Of a stretch of 64,000 nt of DNA, positions 56,712 through 64,000 are shown one piece after another. The DNA lies in the NCBI RefSeq assembly GCF_025562755.1, contig NZ_CP103300.1:3783001-3847000 (forward strand), written 5' to 3'. The first letter of the stretch is position 1. Every line of letters starts with the position of its first letter. The stretch comes from Endozoicomonas euniceicola (GTDB taxonomy: Bacteria; Pseudomonadota; Gammaproteobacteria; Pseudomonadales; Endozoicomonadaceae). A model generated the notes under the pieces. The model made no database searches, had not been told where the DNA came from, and saw only the letters and a list, made by a program, of their open reading frames with translations. A program made the translations under genes and the position numbers.

Positions 56712-58886
56712 ATGGGCAAAAAAAATAACGCTTCAGTCTTTGTGCTTTCAAAAAAAATGTTGGCAGTGGTGTTTCTGCTGTGGCTGGCTGTCATGGTGGA
56801 CAGCGCCCGTGGAGAATGGGTAACACCAGCTTCTGTACATCAGGGGGGGATTGCCCATGTTGCTTCAAGGCTCTGGCTTCAGCAACAACCCGTGCTTAAA
56901 TCCGCTATGGATGAAAAAGTCGCGGTTTCAAAAAGATCGGCAGCGGTGGTTATCCTGGTAGAAGACGACGGTTTTAGTGTACTGACCACTGAGCCGGCAG
57001 TCTTCACATGGCAGGATGCGTGCAATGCCACCACACTTTCCAACATGACCCGGCATCTGCGCTGCCACGACCCCAGTGCTTTGCTGACCGGGTTAAGAGC
57101 CACACTGCAGTTTAGTCACAGTGGGGAGTCTGTGCAGGTGACCGGGTTTGCCTCGGTTTTGCAGCTGCAGACCACCGGGGGAACAGACCTGGCCATTGCT
57201 CCCTTTCAGAGTGATAGCCCGGGTCTGCCCGACCAGCAATATGAACAACAATACAGAGCCATTCTGGAGTACCTGTCCCGGCAAAGGAGAAAGTCTGAAG
57301 TGATAGACCGGCGAACAAGATGCTGGACAAACGCCATGTCAAGGTTAGCCCCTGAAAAACCGGACGAAGTGTTAAGGCAGGAGCAGAAAATAAAGGAGCA
57401 GCGAGCGCCTTTCAGGTTCCATTACTCACTGGCACACCGTTCGGCCCTGCAGGATGAAACGTTCTGGTTTTTTACGGACAAGATGGAGGGAAGAGAAATT
57501 GTGCTGACTCCCGACAATAACCTTTCTGCCTGCACTCCTGTTTCCCTGTCATCGGGGAGCATGGCTGACCTGTCCAATGGTTCCAAAAGAAATCCTCCAC
57601 CCGTTGATAAACCAGCAGCTACGAAGAGCAAAAAAAGAAAACTCAGCACCAGCACCAGCACCAGCACCAGTAATAGCGAGAGCCCGCAGAGTGTCACAAA
57701 TCCGCAGACCGAGGGTTATCCCGTGATACCGGATATCCCCATAAAACAGGAAGAAAATGTCATTGAATTTGGTGAAAGAAAAGTCTTGACAAGTGCTGAA
57801 CTGTTTGTCATCAAGCCGGAAAGCGGTATTACCAGAAAACCGCCAGAACCGCCTTTCAAAACAAATTGCAAGATTCTGGGTGCCCCGGCATTCTGGAAAC
57901 TTTTTACTAAGAAAAAGCGACAGCAACTGAAAAACAGGATATTGGAATATATTAATAAAACCAATGAAGAAAGAGAGGCGCACATCGAAGGTCTGGTCAG
58001 AGAGGTGCGGTACGAGGCAAACGAGGGTGACCCTTACCAGGCTCTGGACGGGCAAAAGCATGTGGTAGCCGCCAAAAAACTGTCCAAGGGTACTGTACTA
58101 GGGCATTACCGGGGCTCTCTCTGGTTGATAGATAAGAATGCCCCGTCTCCAGAGTGTGGTACGTTAGATCAGCAAATATCCTATTCCGTTAACTGTGACT
58201 ACAAAGGAGAAGAAGCCACGGATGATTGTCAGGAAATGTACTGGCTTTCAGGTTATGACGACGGCAATATTTTTTCCTGCGTTAACGACTGTACCGTCAC
58301 CAGTAATGCTGACCACGATACCGCTACTGTAGAGCCAAACGTCAGGTTCATCACTGTTTATATGGATGATTTCCCCGTGGTTATGGTCGTGACAACGAAG
58401 TTTATCCCGGAGGGCAAAGGACTCTGGCTGAGCTATGGAGAAGCTTACTGGGACTATAAAAACGAACCGGTTGTGGTGTCCGACGGTGATGACGGTCATA
58501 GCGGAGCCGGGGCAAAAAACAAAAAATGTGCGTGTGATGTGTGTGGAAGGGAGCTTGCCAATTCCGGAAGTCTCACAAGACACAAGCTCACCCACACAGG
58601 AGAGAAGTCTCATGAGTGCGATGTGTGTGGAAAGAAGTTTGCTCGTTCCGAAACTCTCACAAGACACAAGCGCAGCCACACCGGGAAGAAGCCTTATGAG
58701 TGCGATGTGTGTCAAAAGAGATTTACTCAATCCGGAGACCTCATAAGACACAAACGCACCCACACCGGAGAGAAGCCTTATGAGTGCGATAAGTGCCAAA
58801 AGAGATTTTCTCGACTCGTACACCTCGTAAGTCACAAGCGCACCCAACACAAGAACCTTCCAACAGAGCAACCGCCACAGCAATAG
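56712..58886 (+). CDS. SZ23: exported SET/C2H2 zinc-finger protein, 4 fingers
   Basis: Intact, 724 residues. Fingers: NSGSLTR, RSETLTR, QSGDLIR and RLVHLVS. The first two linkers are HTGEKS and HTGKKP as in SZ22, so the two neighbours share their first-finger module. The SET domain has three otherwise rare alleles together: LIDKNAP (with SZ7 and SZ24), PNVRFITVYM and TKFIPEG...YGEAYWD (with SZ5). VLQLQTTGG is private. The signal peptide ends SARG. Confidence 0.9.
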   Translation: MGKKNNASVFVLSKKMLAVVFLLWLAVMVDSARGEWVTPASVHQGGIAHVASRLWLQQQPVLKSAMDEKVAVSKRSAAVVILVEDDGFSVLTTEPAVFTWQDACNATTLSNMTRHLRCHDPSALLTGLRATLQFSHSGESVQVTGFASVLQLQTTGGTDLAIAPFQSDSPGLPDQQYEQQYRAILEYLSRQRRKSEVIDRRTRCWTNAMSRLAPEKPDEVLRQEQKIKEQRAPFRFHYSLAHRSALQDETFWFFTDKMEGREIVLTPDNNLSACTPVSLSSGSMADLSNGSKRNPPPVDKPAATKSKKRKLSTSTSTSTSNSESPQSVTNPQTEGYPVIPDIPIKQEENVIEFGERKVLTSAELFVIKPESGITRKPPEPPFKTNCKILGAPAFWKLFTKKKRQQLKNRILEYINKTNEEREAHIEGLVREVRYEANEGDPYQALDGQKHVVAAKKLSKGTVLGHYRGSLWLIDKNAPSPECGTLDQQISYSVNCDYKGEEATDDCQEMYWLSGYDDGNIFSCVNDCTVTSNADHDTATVEPNVRFITVYMDDFPVVMVVTTKFIPEGKGLWLSYGEAYWDYKNEPVVVSDGDDGHSGAGAKNKKCACDVCGRELANSGSLTRHKLTHTGEKSHECDVCGKKFARSETLTRHKRSHTGKKPYECDVCQKRFTQSGDLIRHKRTHTGEKPYECDKCQKRFSRLVHLVSHKRTQHKNLPTEQPPQQ

Positions 58887-59163
58887 TCTACACTCCCGCC
58901 AAAATCACCCAATAGCCCAATTCTACGGACTCCACAATGGGCAAAAAAAATAACGCTTCAGTCTTTGTGCTTTCAAAAAAAATGCTGGCAGTGGTGTTGC
59001 TGCTGTGGCTGGCTGTCATGGTGGACAATACCTGCGGAGAATGGGTAACACCAGCTTCTGTACATCAGGGCGGGATTGCCCATGTTGCTTCAAGGCTCTG
59101 GCTTCAGCAACAACCCGTGCTTAAATCCGCTATGGATGAAAAAGTCGCGGTTTCAAAAAGATC

Positions 59164-60708
59164 CTCAGGTTTAGAGTTCTTAAAACATGAACGTTCGGTA
59201 AAATATTTAGCGTCGGCGCAGCCCATCTCGTCAGGCACACAATTTAAACCTGCCTGAACCGTTTAAATCATTGGTTCTGAGTTCATTTATGTCGCTTTTC
59301 CAAAAAAACTATCCGAACGTTCGTTTTTATCCGGCAATTTAAGCTCTAATTTTTGCTCATATCGGTTCCAGCAGCCACGAATTCGAAACTGCGGAATAAT
59401 CCAAAACAGCGCGCGCCTAAGCATTCCGGCCGTGACTGTATGGGGATTCCTCCAGGCAGTTTTGGCCAGCGCAATGGCCGCTGGATTTTGACAAATGGTC
59501 AGCAATTGCACCAGCGCATACCCTGCCATTTTAATGTGCATCCATCGTAACAGCGTTCTGAGTTTCTGCTGCCATAAATGCTTGCATCCAAACTCGTGCT
59601 TAAGTTGCTGGAACATAGGCTCTATAGGCCACCTGAGCGAGTAGACTAATAGCACTTCATCGGCTTTCAGGTCAGGATTGGTGGACAGAAACAGTTTGGT
59701 TTCTGTTTGTCCCTTGTCGTTTTCAAAACGACTCCAGACGACTCGGACAATACGGCCTTTCAAAAAACGAGCCCGGCAAATACAGGAACGAAAAGAGACA
59801 GTCCGGTTCTTTCTGTAAAGCCAGAGAGTCATCTTGGTCTCTGGTAATTTCTCTACCTCCTCAGGCGTCATTTTGACACCGTACTTGCGCTTGCGGCCTT
59901 TCCTTTTGAAAGGAGAGGGAGGAAGTGCATCGACTGGAAGCGCATAAAGTGCCCGGTTTTTGGGGATATGACCAATGACCTCATACCCAAGTTCAAGTGC
60001 GGGCTGCATCATGGTGCGATTCATAAACCAGCAGTCAGTGAGCAGGCGCAAAGCTCGTCCCTGAAGAGTCTGTCGTAAAGATTTCAGCATGGCCTTGGCA
60101 ATTTTAAGCTTGCTGATGTTGCCTGACTTAGGTGATGGAAAAGCCATCACTGGAATCGCAGTATGCACCTTGTCTGATGGTCTCTGGAAAGGAATAGCCA
60201 GAAAGACCCAGCATTGACCAAGGAGATAAGTACACCGGTTCTTTTTCTTGCTGTGTTGGTGATGTATTCGGCATGCCGGTGCTTTGTCAGAGCAACGTTC
60301 GAGTGTCAGGTCGTCGAGAATCAGGGTAGTGGTCTGACCGTCGGGCACTTTAGAACTGACCAGCAATATCAGACGATGCGCCAGGTCTCGCCAACGCCAC
60401 TTACCTTGGGAGACCCAATGATGGTAGCTGTTCCAGAAATTTTCGTAGTGGATCGTCAGAAGGGCTTGTGTAACAAAGCCTTCGCCAGAAAGCATGCCAC
60501 CCAGAAGTAACTCACAGAACGTTGGTACCGCAAGTGGTGATAGCGCTTTTGCAAGAAATGTCGTATATAAAGAAAGCTCGCGAAGGATTACTTTCTGATC
60601 TGAAGTGAGCATGGCAGCCGCTTTTTCCTGGTAGATGAAGCGGTTGCTTAACCTATTTCGGCATCAAAAAATACAAAACGTTAGTACTTATAATTCTCTA
60701 AACTCGAG
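59164..60708 (-). mobile_element. IS4-type insertion sequence
   Basis: This 1545-bp element is flanked by a 9-bp duplication AAAAAGATC (59155-59163 and 60709-60717). Its ends are imperfect inverted repeats: CTCAGGTTTAGAGTTCTTA left, CTCGAGTTTAGAGAATTAT read inward from the right. It has a single transposase on the minus strand. The 9-bp duplication fits IS4-type elements rather than the related IS701 (4 bp). Confidence 0.9.
59287..60612 (-). CDS. IS4-superfamily transposase
   Basis: This 441-residue DDE transposase appears complete. The first catalytic Asp is likely D100 or D101 (LILDDLTLER), the second D193 (LLTDCWFMNR). The C-terminal signature is Y324-(2)-R327-(3)-E331-(6)-K338 in YSLRWPIEPMFQQLK, the YREK motif of IS4 transposases. 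A basic KRKGRKRKYG segment lies near residue 240. It is oriented against the array and probably active. The exact subfamily cannot be fixed without a database comparison. Confidence 0.88.
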   Translation of the reverse strand: MLTSDQKVILRELSLYTTFLAKALSPLAVPTFCELLLGGMLSGEGFVTQALLTIHYENFWNSYHHWVSQGKWRWRDLAHRLILLVSSKVPDGQTTTLILDDLTLERCSDKAPACRIHHQHSKKKNRCTYLLGQCWVFLAIPFQRPSDKVHTAIPVMAFPSPKSGNISKLKIAKAMLKSLRQTLQGRALRLLTDCWFMNRTMMQPALELGYEVIGHIPKNRALYALPVDALPPSPFKRKGRKRKYGVKMTPEEVEKLPETKMTLWLYRKNRTVSFRSCICRARFLKGRIVRVVWSRFENDKGQTETKLFLSTNPDLKADEVLLVYSLRWPIEPMFQQLKHEFGCKHLWQQKLRTLLRWMHIKMAGYALVQLLTICQNPAAIALAKTAWRNPHTVTAGMLRRALFWIIPQFRIRGCWNRYEQKLELKLPDKNERSDSFFGKAT

Positions 60709-62780
60709 AAAAAGATCGGCAACGGTGGTTATCCTGGTAGAAGACGACGGTTTTAGTGTACTGACCACTGAGCCGGCAGTCTTCACATGGCAGGATGCGT
60801 GCAATGCCACCACACTTTCCGACATGACCCGGCATCTGCGCTGCCACGACCCCAATGCCCTGCTGACCGGGTTAAGAGCCACACTGCAGTTTAGTCACAG
60901 CAGGGAGTCTGTGCAGGTGACCGGGTTTGCCTCGGTTTTGCAGGTGCAGACCACCGGGGGAACAGACCTGGCCATTGCTCCCTTTCAGGGGGATAGCCCG
61001 GGTCTGCCCGACCAGCAATATGAACAACAATACAGAGCCATTCTGGAGTACCTGTCCTGGCAAAGCAGAAAGTCTGAAGGGATAGACCGGCAACAAGATG
61101 CTGGACAAACGCCATGTCAAGGTTAGCCCCTGAAAAACCGGACGAAGTGTTAAGGCAGGAGCAGAAAATAAAGGAGCAGCGAGCGCCTGTCAGGTTCCAT
61201 TACTCACTGGCACACCGTTCGGCCCCGCAGGATGAAACGTTCTGGTTTTTTACGGACAAGATGGAGGGAAGAAAAGTTGTGTTGACTCCCGACAATAACC
61301 TTTCTGCCTGCACTCCTGTTTCCCTGCCATCGGGGAGCATGGCTGACCTGTCCAATGGTTCCAAAAGAAATCTTCCACCCGTTGATAAACCAAGCAAAAA
61401 AAGAAAACTCAGCACCAGCACTAGCACCAGTAATAGCGAGAGCCCGCAGAGTGTCATAAATCCGCAGACCGGGGGTTATCCCGTGATACCGGATATCCCC
61501 ATAAAACAGGAAGAAAATGTCATTGAATTTGGTGAAAGAAAAGTCTTGACAAGTGCTGAACTGTTTATCATCAAGCCGGAAAGCGGTATTACCAGAAAAC
61601 CGCCAGAACCGCCTTTCAAAACAAATTGCAAGATTCTGGGTGCCCCGGCATTCTGGAAACTTTTTACTAAGAAAAAGCGACAGCAACTAGAAAACAGGAT
61701 ATTGGAATATATTAATAAAACCAATGAAGAAAGAGAGGCGCACATCGAAGGTCTGGTTAGAGAGGTGCGGTACGAGGCAAACGAGGGCGACCCTTACCAG
61801 GCTCTGGACGGGCAAAAGCATGTAGTAGCCGCCAAAAAACTGTCCAAGGGTACTGTACTGGGGCATTACCGGGGCTCTCTCTGGTTGATAGATAAGAATG
61901 CCCCGTCTCCGGAGTGTGGTACGTTAGATCAGCAAATATCCTATTCCGTTAACTGTGACTACAAAGGAGAAGAAGCCACGGATGATTGTCAGGAAATGTA
62001 CTGGCTTTCAGGTTATGACGACGGCAATATTTTTTCCTGCGTTAACGACTGTACCGTCACCAGCAATGCCGACGACGATACCGGTACTGTAGAGCCAAAC
62101 GTCAGTTTCATTATTGTTTATATGGATGATTTCCCCGTGGTTATGGTCGTGACAACAGAGGATATCCCGGAGGGCAAAGGACTCTGGCTGAGCTATGGAG
62201 AACCTTACTGGGACTATAAAAACGAACCGGTTGTGGTGCCCGACGGTGATGACGGTCATAGCGGAGCCAGGGCAAAAAACAAAGAGCACGTGTGCGATGT
62301 GTGTGAAAAAGAATTTACTCAATCCGGAAGCCTCATAAGACACAGGTACCGCCACACAGGGGAGAAGCCTTATGAGTGCGATGTGTGTGGAAAGGGATTT
62401 ACTCAGACCGGAGACCTCGTAAGACACAAACGCATTCACACAGGGGAAAAGCCTTATGGGTGCGATGTGTGTAAAAAAAGATTTAATCAACTCAATTGCC
62501 TCAAAATACACAAACGCATTCACACCGGGGAGAAGCCTTATAAGTGCGATGAGTGTCAAAAGAGATTTTCTAACCCGGGAAACTTAGCAGCACACAAACG
62601 AACCCACACCGGAGAGAGGCCCTATGAGTGCGATGTGTGTGAAAATAGATTTACTTACTCCAATAACCTCGCAAGACACAAGCGCACCAAACACAAGAAC
62701 CTTCCAACAGAACAACCGCCGCAGCAATAGTCTACACTCCCGCCAAAACCACCCAATAGCCCAATTCTAATGACTCCGTA

Positions 62781-64000
62781 ATGGGTAAAAAAAATAACGC
62801 TTCAGTCTTTGTGTTTTCAAAAAAAAGGTTGGCAGTGGTGTTTCTGCTGTGGCTGGCTGTCATGGTGGACAATACCCGCGGAGAATGGGTAACACCAGCT
62901 TCTGTACATCAGGGCGGGATTGCCCATGTTGCTTCAAGGCTCTGGCTTCAGCAACAACCCGTGCTTAAATCCGCTATGGATGAAAAAGTTGCGGTTTCAA
63001 AAAGATCGGCAGCGGTGGTTATCCTGGTAGAAGACGACGGTTTTAGTGTACTGACCACTGAGCCGGCAGTCTTCACATGGCAGGATGCGTGTAATGCCAC
63101 CACGCTTTCCGACATGAACCGGCATCTGCGCTGCCACGACCCCAATGCCCTGCTGACCGGGTTAAGAGCCACACTGCAGTTTAGTCACAGTGGGGAGTCT
63201 GTGCAGGTGACCGGGTTTGCGTCGGTTTTGCAGGTGCAGACCACCGGGGGAACAGACCTGGCCATTGCTCCCTTTCAGGGGGATATCTCTGTCCTGCCAG
63301 AAAAACAATATGAACAACAGTACAGAGCCATTCTGGAGTACCTGTCCCGGCAAAGGAGAAAGTCTGAAGAGATAGACCGGCGAACAAGATGCTGGACAAA
63401 CGCCATGTCAAGGTTAGCCCCTGAAAAACCGGACGAAGTGTTAAGGCAGGAGCAGAAAATAAAGGAGCTGCGAGCGCCCGTCAGGTTCCATTACTCACTG
63501 GCACACCGTTCGGCCCCGCAGGATGAAACGTTCTGGTTTTTTACGGACAAGATGGAGGGAAGAAAAGTTGTGCTGACTCCCGACAATAACCTTTCTGCCT
63601 GCACTCCTGTTTCCCTGCCATCGGGGAGCATGGTTGACCTGTCCAATGGTTCCAAAAGAAATCCTCCGCCCGTTGATAAACCAGCAGCTACGAAGAGCAA
63701 AAAAAGAAAACTCAGCACCAGCACCAGTGATAGCGAGAGCCCGCAGAGTGTCACAAATCCGCAGACCGGGGGTTATCCCGTGATACCGGATATCCCCATA
63801 AAACAGGAAGAAAATGTCATTGCATTTGGTGAAAGAAAAGTCTTGACAAGTGCTGAACTGTTTATCATCAAGCCGGAAAGCGGTATTACCAGAAAACCGC
63901 CAGAACCGCCTTTCAAAACAAATTGCAAGATTCTGGGTGCCCCGGCATTCTGGAAACTTTTTACTAAGAAAAAGCGACAGCAACTGAAAAACAGGATATT
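62781..64000 (+). CDS. SZ25: SET/C2H2 zinc-finger protein, 3' part outside window
   Basis: The frame is open from the ATG at 62781 to the right edge, 406 codons, ending before the SET domain. The start is ATGGGT plus A8, and the signal peptide reads FSKKRLAVVFLLWLAVMV, so as in SZ4 the internal Met is absent. GDISVLPEKQ is the allele otherwise seen only in SZ1 and SZ2. The linker has KSKKRKL, two ST units and the private TSDSES, and the region after IKQEE has a private Glu-to-Ala change (NVIAFG). Finger content is unknown. Confidence 0.9.
   Translation, partial: MGKKNNASVFVFSKKRLAVVFLLWLAVMVDNTRGEWVTPASVHQGGIAHVASRLWLQQQPVLKSAMDEKVAVSKRSAAVVILVEDDGFSVLTTEPAVFTWQDACNATTLSDMNRHLRCHDPNALLTGLRATLQFSHSGESVQVTGFASVLQVQTTGGTDLAIAPFQGDISVLPEKQYEQQYRAILEYLSRQRRKSEEIDRRTRCWTNAMSRLAPEKPDEVLRQEQKIKELRAPVRFHYSLAHRSAPQDETFWFFTDKMEGRKVVLTPDNNLSACTPVSLPSGSMVDLSNGSKRNPPPVDKPAATKSKKRKLSTSTSDSESPQSVTNPQTGGYPVIPDIPIKQEENVIAFGERKVLTSAELFIIKPESGITRKPPEPPFKTNCKILGAPAFWKLFTKKKRQQLKNRI

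Larger units (their letters stand above)
58937..62730 (+). pseudogene. SZ24: SET/C2H2 gene split by an IS and frameshifted
   Basis: The gene runs 58937-59163, is interrupted by the IS at 59164-60708 and resumes at 60718 after the duplicated AAAAAGATC. It also lacks one G after 61091, exactly as SZ7 lacks one after 14763, so even without the IS the first half would stop at 61126. The second half is open from an ATG at 61114 to 62730 (538 residues) with the DKPSKKRKL basic motif, SET domain and five fingers: QSGSLIR, QTGDLVR, QLNCLKI, NPGNLAA and YSNNLAR. The DNTCGEW signal end and SRKSEGIDRQQDAG wording tie the 5' half to SZ7; the fingers tie the 3' half to SZ1. Confidence 0.9.
1..64000 (+). 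repeat. Tandem array of 25 SET/zinc-finger effector-like genes
   Basis: Twenty-five homologous units lie head to tail on the plus strand with no other gene families between them except insertion sequences inside units. Start-to-start distances of uninterrupted units run from 2128 to 2651 bp. Most of the difference is in steps of 84 bp (one 28-residue zinc finger) and smaller in-frame indels. The signal peptide, N-terminal region, SET domain and tail differ between units by only a few residues, whereas finger helices differ widely. Fifteen units are intact, two are cut by the window edges, two have an A7 start lesion (22440, 54074) and six are disrupted. The 24 units whose 3' ends are visible carry 152 fingers in total. 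The array continues beyond both edges. Confidence 0.97.

Noticed and set aside
1..64000. Eukaryotic host DNA contamination
   Set aside because: Seven insertion-sequence copies or fragments of bacterial families lie inside the genes, there are no introns in 2.0-2.6 kb frames, and each gene begins with a bacterial-type signal peptide.

Overview
This window is almost entirely one head-to-tail array of 25 paralogous plus-strand genes, labelled SZ1 to SZ25 here. The first (SZ1) is cut by the left edge and the last (SZ25) by the right edge. Each unit is a 2.1-2.6 kb gene followed by a spacer of exactly 50 bp. The encoded protein (692-866 aa when intact) has a cleavable Sec-type signal peptide, a roughly 160-residue N-terminal region I do not recognise, a low-complexity linker with a classical basic nuclear localisation motif (KSKKRK) and an I-K-Q-E sumoylation-type motif, a SET/PR-like methyltransferase domain, 3-9 tandem C2H2 zinc fingers joined by TGEKP-type linkers, and a Pro/Gln-rich tail. 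SET followed by C2H2 fingers is the layout of animal PRDM proteins; here it is in DNA whose mobile elements are all bacterial.

Organism: the insertion sequences (IS66, IS1 twice, ISAs1, ISL3, ISAzo13 and IS4-type) and the compact tandem genes say bacterium. Eukaryote-like nuclear domains behind an export signal suggest a host-associated, possibly intranuclear, gammaproteobacterium. A member of the Endozoicomonadaceae is my guess, but the window holds no marker gene to prove it.

Layout: SZ1-SZ4 (1-9047) are uninterrupted. SZ5 is broken in a finger by a 195-bp insert made mostly of GTTGGCT repeats. SZ6 is intact, SZ7 carries a 1-bp frameshift, and SZ8 is split by a complete IS66 (16909-18707). 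SZ9-SZ12 follow; SZ10 has lost one A of an A8 run at its start. SZ13 (29843-34283) is wrecked by an ISAs1/IS1/ISL3 nest and, in its fingers, by ISAzo13. SZ14-SZ19 are intact. SZ20 has lost its centre to an IS1 plus deletion. SZ21 is intact, SZ22 has the same A7 start lesion as SZ10, SZ23 is intact, SZ24 is split by an IS4-type element and shares the frameshift of SZ7, and SZ25 runs off the end. In total 15 copies are intact.

How it may work (inference): the copies are almost identical outside the fingers, while the fingers vary in number and mainly in the DNA-contacting helix residues. The array looks like a repertoire of exported, nucleus-targeted chromatin modifiers with different DNA specificities, generated by finger shuffling, gene conversion and unequal crossing-over. 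No promoter, Shine-Dalgarno sequence or terminator is recognisable in any spacer, so how the array is transcribed and translated is unknown. No RNA genes, CRISPR arrays or housekeeping genes were seen.
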